This document shows positions 39,598 through 49,749 of a stretch of DNA of 64,000 nt, piece after piece. The DNA is from Agrococcus carbonis (GTDB lineage Bacteria; Actinomycetota; Actinomycetes; Actinomycetales; Microbacteriaceae), in the NCBI RefSeq assembly GCF_900104705.1, contig NZ_LT629734.1:682001-746000 (forward strand), written 5' to 3'. Position 1 is the stretch's first letter. Every line of letters begins with the position of its first letter. The notes beneath the pieces are model-generated. The model was given only the letters and a program-made list of their open reading frames with translations. It ran no database searches and was not told where the DNA came from. Both the position numbers and the translations under genes were made by a program.

Positions 39598-40662
39598 ATG
39601 AGCGCCATCCCCGACTTCACGCACGAGCGGGTCCTGACCGCACAGGGCCCCCGCAGCGGGCTCGTCATCACCGTCGCACTGCACTCGAGCGTCCTCGGGC
39701 CGGCGCTCGGCGGCTGCCGCATGTGGACGTACCCCACCTGGGCCGACGGGCAGGCGGATGCGCTGCGGCTCTCGGCTGCGATGACGCTCAAGAACGCCGC
39801 GGCCGGGCTGGATGCGGGCGGCGGCAAGTCGGTCATCGCGCTGCCGATCGGCGAGCCGGTCGACCACGACCGCCGCCGCGCTGCGCTGCTCGACCTCGGC
39901 GACCTCGTCGAGCTCATGGACGGCCGCTACCGCACCGCGGAGGACGTCGGCACGACGGAGCACGACATGGTCGTCGTGCGCGAGCGCACCGCGCACGTCG
40001 TGGGCCTGCCCGCCGAGAAGGGCGGGGCGGGCGAACCGGCCGGCGCGACCGCGCTCGGCGTCTACTCGTCGATCGCCCCGACGCTCGAGGCCGCCTTCGG
40101 CAGCGAGGCGATCGCGGGCCGATCCTTCGTCATCTCGGGCCTCGGCCAGGTGGGCGGGCGCCTCGCGCGCATGCTCGCCGCCGAGGGCGCGCAGCTCATC
40201 GTCACCGACATCGACCCGCGCAAGCGCGAGCTCGCCGATGAGCTCGGCGCCACGTGGATCGCTCCCGAGCGGGCCCTCACGACGCAGGCCGACGTGCTCG
40301 TGCCCGCCGGCCTCGGCGGCATCCTCACCGACGAGGCGATCGACGCGCTGCCCGTGCGAGCGGTCGTGGGCCCCGCGAACAACCCGCTCGCCGAGCGTTC
40401 GGGCGCCGCGCGGCTGCAGGAGCGCGGCATCGTCTACGCCCCTGACTTCGTCGTGAACGCCGGCGGCGTCATCCACCTCGAGGGCATCGCGCACGGGCTC
40501 GAGTGGCCCGCGATCGCCGAGCGCCTCACCGGCATCGGCGAGACGGTGCGCAGCGTGCTCGAGAGCGCGCGCGAGCGCGGCACCACGACGCTCGAGGCCG
40601 CCGAGGCACTCGCCTACGCGCGCATCGACGCGGCCCGGGGGCGCCAGACCGTCTCGGCCTGA
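39598..40662 (+). CDS. Leucine/valine dehydrogenase (Glu/Leu/Phe/Val dehydrogenase family)
   Basis: 354 residues from the ATG at 39598, which has GAGGAGAG upstream. LGPALGGCRMWTYP near 40, MTLKNAAAGLDAGGGKSVI near 62-80 (active-site Lys in AGGGK), a Rossmann SGLGQVGGRLARML near 180 and VVGPANNPLAE near 260 match the branched-chain subfamily. It oxidatively deaminates branched-chain or aromatic amino acids with NAD+. Confidence 0.9.
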   Translation: MSAIPDFTHERVLTAQGPRSGLVITVALHSSVLGPALGGCRMWTYPTWADGQADALRLSAAMTLKNAAAGLDAGGGKSVIALPIGEPVDHDRRRAALLDLGDLVELMDGRYRTAEDVGTTEHDMVVVRERTAHVVGLPAEKGGAGEPAGATALGVYSSIAPTLEAAFGSEAIAGRSFVISGLGQVGGRLARMLAAEGAQLIVTDIDPRKRELADELGATWIAPERALTTQADVLVPAGLGGILTDEAIDALPVRAVVGPANNPLAERSGAARLQERGIVYAPDFVVNAGGVIHLEGIAHGLEWPAIAERLTGIGETVRSVLESARERGTTTLEAAEALAYARIDAARGRQTVSA

Positions 40663-40823
40663 CGCATCCGCAGGTCGCACCCGGAGGCCACACCGCAGCG
40701 CTCGGCTCGGGCGGCCCACCGCCGCCCGGCGGGCACGACGGGAACGACCCGTGGCGCGAGCGGTGCGCCTCCCGTACCGTCGGGGGCACGCGGCGCACCC
40801 GCGCCGCCGAAGGAGGCATGGCG

Positions 40824-41006
40824 ATGACCGACGAGATCCCGAAGCACACGCCGAGCACCCACCGCCACCACAGTGCCGCGCACGACGCCGACGTCGTCAC
40901 GGGCGGCGCGCACAGCGGCGCGCACGTGCAGCAGCCGACGGTCGGCGAGGATGCGAAGGAGAACCCCGCGGAGGGCTGGGACGCCGACGCGCCCGGTCAG
41001 GGCTGA
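40824..41006 (+). CDS. Small His-rich hydrophilic protein
   Basis: 60 residues from the ATG at 40824; AGGAGG lies 7 nt upstream, whereas an ATG at 40818 would be only 1 nt from it. MTDEIPKHTPSTHRHHSAAHDAD is followed by a Gly/His/Asp stretch. It is probably disordered and loosely like the two DDSG-motif proteins in composition. Upstream TACCGT at 40,775-40,780 repeats the -10 box of the first of those genes. Confidence 0.5.
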   Translation: MTDEIPKHTPSTHRHHSAAHDADVVTGGAHSGAHVQQPTVGEDAKENPAEGWDADAPGQG

Positions 41007-41054
41007 CGCGGTGCGCCGGCGAAGCACGCGCGTCGCCGGCGGCCCGGCGAGCGA

Positions 41055-41630
41055 CTAGCGGCCCGACGCCTCGGCGACCGCGCGGAGCCGCGCGACGTAC
41101 GCCGCCCACCACGACGCGTCGCCGCCGGGCAGGTTCGAGACGCCGTCCCGCAGGCCCACCGCGCCGTCGATCGTCTCGCGCACGATGTCGGCGTGACCCG
41201 CGTGGCGCGCGACCTCGGCGATGAGGTGCACGAGCAGGCGCTCGAGGGTCGTCTCCTCCTCGCCCCACCACGGCACGCGGGCGGGAGCGTCGAGCGGCAG
41301 CGCCTCGATGGTCGCGTCGATGTGCGCCCACGCGCGATCCCACAGCGCGAGCACGTCGTCCATCGTCTCGTCGGGTCCGGCCCACATGTCGGCGTTGTCC
41401 TCGGCGTCGTCGGCGAGCCACGGCATCGGCTCGCCGAAGGGCCGGCCAACGCAGTCGCCGAGGTACTCGACGGAGACCGAGGCGACGTGCTTGACGAGCC
41501 CCAGCAGGTTGGTGCCGGTGCCGGTCATCGGCATGCGCGCGTCGCGCTCGGAGACGCCGTCGAGCTTCCAGCGCAGGGCATCCCGCTGGGCGCGGAGGTA
41601 CCGCGCGAGCGTGGCCTTCGTGTCGTCCAT
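41055..41630 (-). CDS. DinB-family (DUF664) protein
   Basis: 191 residues, the four-helix DinB fold. Metal ligands are expected from LGLVKHVASVSVEYLGD (His near 47) and HLIAEVARHAGHADIVRETIDG (two His near 140). Family members include mycothiol- and bacillithiol-dependent transferases; in an actinobacterium a mycothiol role is plausible but unproven. Confidence 0.82.
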   Translation of the reverse strand: MDDTKATLARYLRAQRDALRWKLDGVSERDARMPMTGTGTNLLGLVKHVASVSVEYLGDCVGRPFGEPMPWLADDAEDNADMWAGPDETMDDVLALWDRAWAHIDATIEALPLDAPARVPWWGEEETTLERLLVHLIAEVARHAGHADIVRETIDGAVGLRDGVSNLPGGDASWWAAYVARLRAVAEASGR

Positions 41631-41748
41631 GCTCGCATCCTGCCAGCCGACGGCCGCCGAGCCGGGAGCGCCCGCCGCCGGCTGCCGTTGGCGGGATCTG
41701 GGCGGATCGCGGCAGTCCCGGGCGTCGCGATCGCACGCCGGGCCGCCC

Positions 41749-41754
41749 TACGCT
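41749..41754 (+). promoter_or_regulatory. Candidate -10 box, leaderless EamA gene
   Basis: TACGCT, then CGAGGG, then the ATG at 41761. Confidence 0.45.
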
Positions 41755-41760
41755 CGAGGG

Positions 41761-42684
41761 ATGGTCCACGCCCCCGCGCGCGAGCGCATCCTGGTGCTCG
41801 CCGCCGTCGTCGTGACGCTGCTCGCGTGGGCCTCGGCGTTCCTCGTCATCCGCGCCGTCGCGCCGGTCTACGACCCGGGCGCGCTCACCCTCGGCCGCCT
41901 GCTCGTCGCGGCGCTCGCGCTCGGTGCGGTGCAGCTGCTGCGCGGCACGTGGGTGCGGCCGACGGGCCGCGAGTGGTGGCTGCTCGCGCTCTTCGGCGTC
42001 GCGTGGTTCCTCGTCTACAACCTCGCCCTCAACGCCGCCGAGCACGAGCTCGACCCCGGTACCGCGGCGCTGCTCGTCAACGTCGCGCCGCTCATCGTCG
42101 CGCTCGTCGCCGGCGGGCTGCTCGGCGAGGGCTTCCCCCGCTGGCTCATCGTCGGCGCGGTGGTCGCGTTCGGCGGCATCGCGCTCATCGGGCTCGCGAC
42201 CGCGAGCGGCGCCCTCAGCGTCGTCGGGGTCGTGCTCGCACTCGTCGCAGCCGTCACCTACGCGATCGCCGTGCTCGTGCAGAAGCCGCTGCTGCGGCGG
42301 CTGCCCGCGCTGCAGGTGACGTTCGTCGGCGTCGCGATCGGCGCGGCGGGCAGCCTGCCATGGAGCGGCGCCCTCCTCGAGTTGGCCGTCGCCGCCCCGG
42401 CAGCGGCGACGGTCGGCGTCGTCTACCTCGGCATCGTGCCGACGGCGGTCGCGTTCCTCGCGTGGGCATACGCGCTGCGGCGGATGCCCGCGGGCCGCCT
42501 CGTCACGACCACCTACCTCGTGCCGGTGCTCGCGACGGCGGCCGCGTGGCCGCTCCTCGGCGAGGTGCCCCCGCCCCTCGCGCTGCTCGGCGGGCTGCTG
42601 TGCCTCGCGGGCGTCGCGCTCACGCGCCTGCCGGAGCGGGCGGCCAGCGCACCTCGCCTCGCGCAGCGGTCGCCGTCTCGCTGA
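41761..42684 (+). CDS. EamA/DMT-superfamily transporter
   Basis: 307 residues, ten hydrophobic helices in two EamA repeats. LAWASAFLVIRAVAPVYDPGALTLGRLLVAAL in the first and YAIAVLVQKPLLRRLPALQVT...YLGIVPTAVAFLAWAYALRRM in the second are typical. The presumed substrate is a metabolite; direction and identity unknown. Its C-terminus overlaps the end of the convergent DUF488 gene. Confidence 0.87.
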   Translation: MVHAPARERILVLAAVVVTLLAWASAFLVIRAVAPVYDPGALTLGRLLVAALALGAVQLLRGTWVRPTGREWWLLALFGVAWFLVYNLALNAAEHELDPGTAALLVNVAPLIVALVAGGLLGEGFPRWLIVGAVVAFGGIALIGLATASGALSVVGVVLALVAAVTYAIAVLVQKPLLRRLPALQVTFVGVAIGAAGSLPWSGALLELAVAAPAAATVGVVYLGIVPTAVAFLAWAYALRRMPAGRLVTTTYLVPVLATAAAWPLLGEVPPPLALLGGLLCLAGVALTRLPERAASAPRLAQRSPSR

Positions 42685-43198
42685 GCGGGTGCGCGCGCAG
42701 GCTCCCGTCGTGCATGAGGTGCAGCACCTCCGCGCCGTGGAGCGCCGTCGCGACGTCGGCGACGACGCGGCGGTGGCAGCGCCACCACACGGCCTCCGAG
42801 CACATCACCGCCGTGCGTGCGCCCGACGCATCCGCCGAGCCCGCATCCACGCGCGCCGCCGCCTCGTCGAGCACCGCTCGGAGCCCCGCCGCGAACTCGG
42901 GCGTGCGCGTCCACGCGGCGTAGGCGCGGAACGCCGCGACGCGCCACCATCCGTCGGGCGACGCGGCGTCCTGCTCGGCGCTCAGCCGCCGCCGGCCGCC
43001 GAGGCGCTCCTCCCAGCGGTAGTCGATGCCCGCCGCGCCGAGCTCGCCCTCGATCGCGTCGCGCGCCGCCGCCGGGTTGGCGCGGCTGCCGGGGAAGCGG
43101 CGGATGTCGACGACGAGGCCGACGCCGGCGTCCGTCAGCAGCGACCGCAGGCCCTCGCCGTCGAGGCGCCCGTGGCCGAAGGTGAGCAGCGTGGCTAT
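42620..43198 (-). CDS. DUF488-family protein with a non-standard start
   Basis: About 190 residues. The family's N-terminal LLTFGHGRLDGEGLRSLL, VVDIRRFPGSRANP, YRWEERLGGRRRL and CSEAVWWRCHRRVVAD are present. No ATG, GTG or TTG lies between the ddl stop region and this conserved start. Candidates are an ATA at 43198 (overlapping the ddl stop as GATAG, with AGGAGG upstream), ACG at 43192 or CTG at 43189. A GTG ~28 codons further up would overlap ddl. It is the last gene of the leuC operon. Confidence 0.7.
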   Translation of the reverse strand: MATLLTFGHGRLDGEGLRSLLTDAGVGLVVDIRRFPGSRANPAAARDAIEGELGAAGIDYRWEERLGGRRRLSAEQDAASPDGWWRVAAFRAYAAWTRTPEFAAGLRAVLDEAAARVDAGSADASGARTAVMCSEAVWWRCHRRVVADVATALHGAEVLHLMHDGSLRAHPLSETATAARGEVRWPPAPAGA

Positions 43199-44319
43199 CG
43201 CTCCTCCTGCAGCCCCAGCTCGATGAGCTCGGTGATGAGGTCGCCGTACGCGATGCCGCTCGCCTCCCACACGACCGGGAACATCGAGATCGCGGTGAAG
43301 CCGGGCATCGTGTTGACCTCGTTGAGCACGATGCCGTGCTCGGGCGAGACGAAGAAGTCGACGCGCGCGAGCCCCGCACCGTCGATCGCCTCGAACGCGT
43401 GGATCGCGGTCTCCTGCAGTGCCCGGATGGTCGCCTCGTCGAGGTCGGCGGGGCACTCGGTGCGCGCGGTCGGCAGCCCGCGGTACTTCGCGTCGAAGTC
43501 GTAGAAGGTGCCCTCGTCGAGCACGATCTCGCCCGGCAGCGACGCGCGGGGGCGATCGCCGTGGTGGCCGCCGAGCACGCCGACCTCGATCTCGCGGCCG
43601 GAGACGCCCGCCTCGACGAGCGCGCGGGTGTCCTCGGCGAGGGCGACGTCCATCGCGCGGTCGAAGTCGAGCACCGAGGCGACGCGGCTCACGCCGACCG
43701 ACGAGCCCGCGCGGGCCGGCTTCACGAACACCGGCATCGGGAAGTCGCCGAGCCGCGCCCGCACCGCATCCGGATCGGCCGCCCACTCCTGCCGCGAGAC
43801 CGTCATCCAGGGGGCCACGCGGATGCCCGCGTGCTCGAGCACGGTCTTCGCGAAGTGCTTGTCCATCGCGACGGCGCTCGAGAGCACGCCGTTGCCGACG
43901 TACGGCACGTCGATGAGCTCGAGCAGGCCCTGCACCGTGCCGTCCTCGCCGAAGCGGCCGTGCAGGATCGGGAAGACGATGTCGACGTCGCCGAGCTCGC
44001 GCACCGCACCCGACGCATCCGTCGCCACGAGGGCACGCGAGCTGCTCGACTCGGGCAGCTGCACGGCGTCGCCGCCGGTGACCTCGGGCACGCGATCGAG
44101 CGCGAGCGGCGCCGGGTCGTCGGCCTGCAGCACGAAGCGCCCGTCGCGGGTGATGCCGATCGGCACGACCTCGTAGCGGTCACGGTCGATGTGCGCGAGC
44201 ACGCTCCCGGCGGTCGCGCACGAGATCGTGTGCTCGCTCGATCGCCCGCCGAAGAGCAGGGCGACGCGGGTCTTGCGGGCGGGCGCGGTGGATGGCTCGA
44301 TGCGCTCGGGCACGGTCAC
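43195..44319 (-). CDS. ddl: D-alanine--D-alanine ligase
   Basis: 374 residues from a GTG at 44319 whose GTGA overlaps the gpsA stop. VALLFGGRSSEHTISCATA at the start, MDKHFAKTVLEHAGI and PVFVKPARAGSSVGVSRV in the ATP-grasp core, and LARVDFFVSPEHGIVLNEVNTMPGFT at the metal site are all conserved. It makes the D-Ala-D-Ala dipeptide of peptidoglycan; Tyr/Phe of the selectivity loop was not resolved. Confidence 0.95.
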   Translation of the reverse strand: MTVPERIEPSTAPARKTRVALLFGGRSSEHTISCATAGSVLAHIDRDRYEVVPIGITRDGRFVLQADDPAPLALDRVPEVTGGDAVQLPESSSSRALVATDASGAVRELGDVDIVFPILHGRFGEDGTVQGLLELIDVPYVGNGVLSSAVAMDKHFAKTVLEHAGIRVAPWMTVSRQEWAADPDAVRARLGDFPMPVFVKPARAGSSVGVSRVASVLDFDRAMDVALAEDTRALVEAGVSGREIEVGVLGGHHGDRPRASLPGEIVLDEGTFYDFDAKYRGLPTARTECPADLDEATIRALQETAIHAFEAIDGAGLARVDFFVSPEHGIVLNEVNTMPGFTAISMFPVVWEASGIAYGDLITELIELGLQEER

Positions 44320-45314
44320 TCCTTGATCGGCTCGTCGTCGGTCGTCAGGTGGGGCGCGATGTCCTTGGGGTCCATCGCGCCGTCGAGCACGAGCTTGACC
44401 TGCTCGAGGATCGGCATGCGCACGCCCTTCGCGGCGGCGAGCTGCGCGACGGGGTCGACGGATGCGAGCCCCTCGGCGACCTGCTCCATGCGGGCGATGA
44501 CGTCGGTGCGCGAGTAGCCCATGCCGAGCAGGCGGCCGGCGGTGAAGTTGCGCGAGAGGGGCGAGCCGCACGTCGCGATGAGGTCGCCGAGGCCCGCGAG
44601 CCCTCGCATCGTCTCGCGCTCGGCGCCGTGCGCGACGGCGAAGTCGGTCACCTCGGCGAGGCCGCGCGTCATGATCGACGCCTTCGTGTTCTCGCCGTAG
44701 CCGACGCCGTCGACGACGCCGATCGCGAGCGCCACGAGGTTCTTCAGCACCCCGCCGAACTCCGTGCCGATGACGTCGTGGTTGATGAACGAGTGGAAGT
44801 AGTCGTTGCGCGCGCGCTTGGCGACGGCGCGCGCCGTCTCGTCGCTCGTCGACGACACCACCGCGGCGGTCGGGTGCTCCTGGGCGATCTCGAGCGCGAG
44901 GTTGGGGCCGGAGACGACCGCGATGCGACCGGGATCGATGCCGAGCTCCTGCTCGATGACGGCGCTCATGCGCAACCGGGAATCCGCCTCGACGCCCTTC
45001 ATGAGGCTCACGATGGGCGCGTCGGGCGCGATCGCGTCGCCGTGCTCGCGCAGCAGCTGGCGCAGCTGCTGGCTCGGCACGGCGAGGTACACCTGGGATG
45101 CGTCGGCCAGGGCCGCGCGGACGTCGCTCGTGGCGTGCAGGCTCGCCGGCAGGGTGATGCCCGGCAGGTAGCGGGTGTTGCGGCGCGACTCGTCGATCTC
45201 GCGCGCGGCCTCGGGGCGCCGCGCCCACAGCACCGTGCGCGCACCCCCGTCGGCGAGCACCTTCGCGAACGTGGTGCCCCAGCTGCCGGCGCCGAGGACG
45301 ACGGCGTCAGGCAT
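44316..45314 (-). CDS. gpsA: Glycerol-3-phosphate dehydrogenase [NAD(P)+]
   Basis: 332 residues from the ATG at 45314. VVLGAGSWGTTFAKVLAD binds NAD(P), SLMKGVEAD and NLVALAIGVVDGVGYGENTKASIMTRGLAE are substrate and catalytic segments. It makes sn-glycerol-3-phosphate for phospholipids, feeding the upstream plsC product in the same operon. It overlaps plsC by 8 bases. Confidence 0.95.
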   Translation of the reverse strand: MPDAVVLGAGSWGTTFAKVLADGGARTVLWARRPEAAREIDESRRNTRYLPGITLPASLHATSDVRAALADASQVYLAVPSQQLRQLLREHGDAIAPDAPIVSLMKGVEADSRLRMSAVIEQELGIDPGRIAVVSGPNLALEIAQEHPTAAVVSSTSDETARAVAKRARNDYFHSFINHDVIGTEFGGVLKNLVALAIGVVDGVGYGENTKASIMTRGLAEVTDFAVAHGAERETMRGLAGLGDLIATCGSPLSRNFTAGRLLGMGYSRTDVIARMEQVAEGLASVDPVAQLAAAKGVRMPILEQVKLVLDGAMDPKDIAPHLTTDDEPIKE

Positions 45315-46188
45315 CGCCACCCCCGCTGCCGCCGTCGGCGGTGTCGTCGGAGGCGCCGCCGGTGGCGTCGCGGCGCCCCGTGTCGCCGCGGTGACCGGCG
45401 CCGCCGGCGTCGCCGGACGCATCCGCCCGGGGCCCGCGCTGCTCGAAGCGGCCGGTCTCGGCGACGCCGTGCGCGGCGGGATCGAAGCGCTCGGCGGGCG
45501 GCTGCTCGCCGCGCAGCTCGCCGAGCAGCCCGGCGATCGCGGCCATGACCTTGTCGGTGGCTGCCGTCATCGAGCGCTGATCCGTCTTCCCGGCGAACTC
45601 CGACAGGTCGACGGGCGGGCCGAACAGGATCTGGATGTGCTTGCGCGGGAAGGGCCGGATGGCCTTGCCGTAGCGCGGCAGGAGGTGCTGGGTGCCCCAG
45701 TGCGCCGCGGGGATGAGCGGCACGCCGGCCTCGAGGGCCATGCGCACGGCGCCGGTCTTGCCGCGCATGGGCCACAGGTCGGGATCGCGCGTGAGCGAGC
45801 CCTCGGGGTAGATGATGACGCCGAGCTCGTCGCGCACGAGCGTGCGCGCGGCCTCCATCGGCGCGCCGCCGCTCTGCCGGCCGCTGCGCTCGACGGGGAT
45901 CTGCCCGGCGGCGCGCAGGATGCGGCCGACGATCGGCACCCGGAAGAGGCTCGCCTTCGCCATGAAGCGCGGCACGCGGCCCGACTTCCACACGGCCACG
46001 GCCATCACGATCGGGTCGATCTCGCTGTAGTGGTTCGGCGAGAGCACGAAGGCGCCCTTCGCGGGCAGGTGCTCGTGCCCGCGGATGTGCAGCTTCGTCA
46101 TCGCCGCCATCGCGGGCAGCACGGCTGCGGCGAGCCCGAGGTAGACGGGCCTGCGCTCTGCCTTCGGCGGGTGGCCGGGCAGCGCCAT
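45307..46188 (-). CDS. plsC: 1-acyl-sn-glycerol-3-phosphate acyltransferase
   Basis: 293 residues. NHYSEID near residue 52 is the catalytic H-x4-D, and YPEGSLTRD near 125 the phosphate-binding motif. It acylates lysophosphatidic acid at the membrane. The last ~65 residues are Gly/Asp/Ala-rich with no domain. The ATG shares a base with the murA stop (TGATG). Confidence 0.9.
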   Translation of the reverse strand: MALPGHPPKAERRPVYLGLAAAVLPAMAAMTKLHIRGHEHLPAKGAFVLSPNHYSEIDPIVMAVAVWKSGRVPRFMAKASLFRVPIVGRILRAAGQIPVERSGRQSGGAPMEAARTLVRDELGVIIYPEGSLTRDPDLWPMRGKTGAVRMALEAGVPLIPAAHWGTQHLLPRYGKAIRPFPRKHIQILFGPPVDLSEFAGKTDQRSMTAATDKVMAAIAGLLGELRGEQPPAERFDPAAHGVAETGRFEQRGPRADASGDAGGAGHRGDTGRRDATGGASDDTADGGSGGGDA

Positions 46189-47549
46189 CAGCGCTCCACG
46201 TCGAAGTCTGCGCCGAGCGTCTCGAGCTTCTCGATGAAGCGCTCGTACCCGCGCGCGATGATCCCGACGTTCGAGATGCGGCTCGTGCCCTCGGCGGTGA
46301 GCGCCGCCACGAGGTGGCTGAACCCGCCGCGCAGGTCGGGCACCTCGACGTCGGCGCCGTGCAGCTCGACCGGGCCGGCGATGACCGCGGAGTGCTGGTA
46401 GTTGCGCTGCCCGAAGCGGCACGCGTGGCTGCCGAGGCAATCGGTGTGGATCTGGATGCGCGCGCCCATCTCGACGAGCGCCTCGGTGAAGCCGAAGCGC
46501 TGCTCGTACACGGTCTCGTGCACGATCGAGATGCCGTTCGCCTTCGCGAGCGCCACGACGAGCGGCTGCTGCCAGTCGGTCATGAACCCCGGGTGCACAT
46601 CCGTCTCGACCACGACGGGCTTGAGGTCGCCGCCGGGGTGCCAGAACCGGATGCCGTCGTCCTCGATCTCGAAGGCGCCGCCGGCCTTGCGGTAGACGTT
46701 GAGGAACGTCGTCATCTCGGGCTGCGTCGCGCCCTCGAGGAAGACGTCGCCGCCGGTCGCGAGCGCCGCGCACGCCCACGAGGCCGCCTCGTTGCGGTCG
46801 AACAGCGCCGTGTGGCGGTAGCCGACGAGCTTGTCGACGCCCTCGATGCGGATCGTGCGGTCGGTGTCGACCTGGATCTCGGCGCCCATCTTCTGCAGGA
46901 TCGCGATGAGGTCCATGATCTCGGGCTCGACGGCCGCGCCGGTGAGCTCGGTGCGGCCCTTCGCGCGCACGGCGCCGAGCAGCACCTGCTCGGTCGCCCC
47001 GACCGACGGGTAGGGCAGGTGGATCTTCGCGCCGTGGAGGCCGCCGGGCGCCGTCATGCGGATGCCGCTCGGCAGCTTCTCGACCACGGCGCCGAAGTTG
47101 CGCAGCACCTCGAGGTGGAAGTCGATGGGGCGGTCGCCGATGTGGCAGCCGCCGAGGTCGGGGATGAACGCCTCGCCGAGCTGGTGCAGCAGCGGGCCGC
47201 AGAACAGGATCGGGATGCGGCTCGAGCCCGCGTGCGCGTTGATCGACGTCTCGTGCGCGGTGCGCACGTTGGCCGGGTCGAGGCGCAGCGTGTCGCCGTC
47301 GCGCTCGACGGTCACGCCGTGGAGCTCGAGGAGCCCCTGCACGACGCGCACGTCGCTGATCTCGGGGACCGAGCGCAGCTCGGACGCCGTGTCGCCGAGG
47401 AGGGCCGCGACCATCGCCTTGGTGACGAGGTTCTTGGCCCCCTTCATCTGGATGCGGCCGCCCAGCGGCTTGCCGCCGCGCACCGTGATGGTGTCGACGT
47501 CCATGCCGACGGCCGCGCCGGCGCTCTTGCTGAACTCGGTCAGGTTCAC
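46188..47549 (-). CDS. murA: UDP-N-acetylglucosamine 1-carboxyvinyltransferase
   Basis: 453 residues from a GTG at 47549, GTGA overlapping the leuD stop. [24 protein letters not shown] carries the PEP-binding Lys-Asn near 37; the catalytic Cys is in [14 protein letters not shown] near 132, so the fosfomycin-sensitive Cys form is present. First committed step of peptidoglycan synthesis. Confidence 0.95.
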   Translation of the reverse strand: MNLTEFSKSAGAAVGMDVDTITVRGGKPLGGRIQMKGAKNLVTKAMVAALLGDTASELRSVPEISDVRVVQGLLELHGVTVERDGDTLRLDPANVRTAHETSINAHAGSSRIPILFCGPLLHQLGEAFIPDLGGCHIGDRPIDFHLEVLRNFGAVVEKLPSGIRMTAPGGLHGAKIHLPYPSVGATEQVLLGAVRAKGRTELTGAAVEPEIMDLIAILQKMGAEIQVDTDRTIRIEGVDKLVGYRHTALFDRNEAASWACAALATGGDVFLEGATQPEMTTFLNVYRKAGGAFEIEDDGIRFWHPGGDLKPVVVETDVHPGFMTDWQQPLVVALAKANGISIVHETVYEQRFGFTEALVEMGARIQIHTDCLGSHACRFGQRNYQHSAVIAGPVELHGADVEVPDLRGGFSHLVAALTAEGTSRISNVGIIARGYERFIEKLETLGADFDVER

Positions 47550-48154
47550 TGGGTTCCTTCCCTGACGGGCTGCGTCTTGGGCATCCACGAGGGGCGGTTG
47601 GCCTCGAATGCGGTGATTGCTGCTTCGTCCCGCAGCGTCAGGGCGATGTCGTCCAGCCCCTCGAGCAGGCGCCAGCGAGTGTAGTCGTCGATCTGGAAGG
47701 CGTGCTCGACGCCGCCCGCCGTCGCGGTGCGCGACTCGAGGTCGACCGTGATCTCGGCACCGGGCGTGGCGCGGGCGACGGCCCACAGCGCCTCCATCGA
47801 CTCCTCCGAGATCTGCCCGACGAGCAGGCCCTGCTTGCCGGCGTTGCCGCGGAAGATCTCGCCGAAGCGCGGCCCGAGCACGGCGGTGATGCCGAAGTCG
47901 CGCAGCGCCCACACCGCGTGCTCGCGGCTCGAGCCGGTGCCGAAGTCGTGCCCGACGACGAGGATGCCGCCGTGCTGGTACGGCTCCTGGTTGAGCACGA
48001 AGTCGGGATCCTGCCGCCACGAGTGGAACAGGGCATCGTCGTAGCCGGTCTTCGTCACGCGCTTCAGGAAGACGGCCGGGATGATCTGGTCGGTGTCGAC
48101 GTTGGAGCGCTCGAGCGGCACGATCGGGCCGGTCAGGGTGCTGATCTTCTCCAT
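47546..48154 (-). CDS. leuD: 3-isopropylmalate dehydratase small subunit
   Basis: 202 residues. [22 protein letters not shown] at the start, [19 protein letters not shown] near 72 (the swivel-domain substrate loop) and [18 protein letters not shown] match the subunit throughout. It works with LeuC to isomerise 2- to 3-isopropylmalate. Confidence 0.95.
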   Translation of the reverse strand: MEKISTLTGPIVPLERSNVDTDQIIPAVFLKRVTKTGYDDALFHSWRQDPDFVLNQEPYQHGGILVVGHDFGTGSSREHAVWALRDFGITAVLGPRFGEIFRGNAGKQGLLVGQISEESMEALWAVARATPGAEITVDLESRTATAGGVEHAFQIDDYTRWRLLEGLDDIALTLRDEAAITAFEANRPSWMPKTQPVREGTQ

Positions 48155-48155
48155 C

Positions 48156-49637
48156 TCAGGCGTCCTCCTCCGTCTGCGGCAGCTCGGCGATCTGCATCTC
48201 CTCGGCCGTCGTGTTCTGCGTCTCGGGGTCCTGCGGCAGCAGGTCCCACGGGCTCGAGAGCGTGCCGCGGATCGCGGTCGCCGCGGCGACGAGCGGCGAG
48301 ACGAGGTGCGTGCGACCGCCCTTGCCCTGGCGCCCCTCGAAGTTGCGGTTCGACGTGGAGGCGCAGCGCTCCCCCGGCGCGAGCTGGTCGGGGTTCATGC
48401 CGAGGCACATCGAGCAGCCGGCGAAGCGCCACTCGGCGCCGAAGTCCTTGAAGACCTTGTCGAGCCCGAGCGCCTCGGCCTCGAGGCGCACGCGGGCCGA
48501 GCCCGGCACGACCATGACCTTCACCCCATCCGCCTTCTTGCGGCCGCGGATGATCTCGGCCGCCGCCGTGAGGTCCTCGACGCGCGAGTTGGTGCACGAG
48601 CCGATGAAGACGGTGTCGACCGGGATCTCCTTGAGCTTCGTGCCCGGCCGCAGGTCCATGTACTCGAGCGCGCGCTCGGCGGCGGCGCGGTCGGTGGGGT
48701 CGTCGAACGACTCGGGCGCCGGCACCTCGCCCGAGAGCGAGACGCCCTGGCCCGGGTTCGTGCCCCACGTGACGAAGGGCTCGAGCTCGGATGCGTCGAG
48801 GAAGATCTCCTTGTCGAAGACGGCGTCGTCGTCGGTCGGCAGCGTCTTCCAGTACTCGAGCGCGGCATCCCAGTCGGCGCCCTTGGGTGCGTGCGGCTTG
48901 TCCTTGACGTAGGCGAACGTCGTCTCATCGGGCGCGACCATGCCGGCGCGGGCGCCCGCCTCGATCGACATGTTGCAGATCGTCATGCGGCCCTCGACCG
49001 AGAGCGAGCGGATCGCGCTGCCGCGGTACTCGAAGACGTAGCCGGCGCCGCCGCCGGTGCCGATCTGGGCGATGACCGCGAGGATGATGTCCTTCGCCGT
49101 GACACCCGGGCGCAGCTCGCCCTCGACGTTGACCGCCATCGTCTTGAACGGCTTGAGCGGCAGCGTCTGCGTCGCCATGACGTGCTCGACCTCGCTCGTG
49201 CCGATGCCGAACGCCATCGCGCCGAACGCGCCGTGCGTCGAGGTGTGCGAGTCGCCGCACACGACGGTGACGCCCGGGAGCGTCAGGCCCAGCTGCGGGC
49301 CCACGAGGTGCACGATGCCCTGCTCCTTGTCGCCGAGCGAGTGGATGCGCACGCCGAACTCCTCGGCGTTGGCGCGCAGCGTCTCGATCTGCTTGCGGCT
49401 CGTCGGGTCCTGGATCGGCTTGTCGATCTCGAGCGTCGGGGTGTTGTGGTCCTCGGTCGCGACCGTCAGATCGGTGCGGCGCAGCCGGCGACCCGCCTGG
49501 CGCAGGCCGTCGAAGGCCTGCGGGCTCGTCACCTCGTGCACGAGGTGGAGGTCGATGTAGATGAGGTCGGGCTTGCCGTCCTCACCCTTGACGACGACGT
49601 GGTCGTCCCACACCTTCTCCGCGAGCGTCTTGCCCAT
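48156..49637 (-). CDS. leuC: 3-isopropylmalate dehydratase large subunit
   Basis: 493 residues, an aconitase-family enzyme. The three [4Fe-4S] Cys are in IGSCTNSR near 344 and [11 protein letters not shown] near 405-408; [32 protein letters not shown] is intact. It starts the operon leuC-leuD-murA-plsC-gpsA-ddl; GGGGGAGAG precedes the ATG, and TAGAAT lies 26 bases upstream. Confidence 0.95.
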   Translation of the reverse strand: MGKTLAEKVWDDHVVVKGEDGKPDLIYIDLHLVHEVTSPQAFDGLRQAGRRLRRTDLTVATEDHNTPTLEIDKPIQDPTSRKQIETLRANAEEFGVRIHSLGDKEQGIVHLVGPQLGLTLPGVTVVCGDSHTSTHGAFGAMAFGIGTSEVEHVMATQTLPLKPFKTMAVNVEGELRPGVTAKDIILAVIAQIGTGGGAGYVFEYRGSAIRSLSVEGRMTICNMSIEAGARAGMVAPDETTFAYVKDKPHAPKGADWDAALEYWKTLPTDDDAVFDKEIFLDASELEPFVTWGTNPGQGVSLSGEVPAPESFDDPTDRAAAERALEYMDLRPGTKLKEIPVDTVFIGSCTNSRVEDLTAAAEIIRGRKKADGVKVMVVPGSARVRLEAEALGLDKVFKDFGAEWRFAGCSMCLGMNPDQLAPGERCASTSNRNFEGRQGKGGRTHLVSPLVAAATAIRGTLSSPWDLLPQDPETQNTTAEEMQIAELPQTEEDA

Positions 49638-49662
49638 CTCTCCCCCTCATGGCCGTCTGTCG

Positions 49663-49668
49663 ATTCTA
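49663..49668 (-). promoter_or_regulatory. -10 box of the leuC operon
   Basis: TAGAAT on the minus strand, 25 nt before the leuC ATG, in the 112-base gap shared with the divergent corA. A clear -35 was not found. No leader peptide with Leu codons is visible, so leucine attenuation is not supported. Confidence 0.5.
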
Positions 49669-49749
49669 CGCGCCGGCTCCGTGCTGCGCCGCGAACGCCC
49701 CCGCCGCACCGCAGCCGCATAGGGTGAGCAGCGACCGAAGGAGGCCAGG

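Noticed and set aside
49638..49749. Leucine attenuator or leader peptide before leuC
   Set aside because: The 112-base gap has no short open frame with Leu codons and no competing hairpins.
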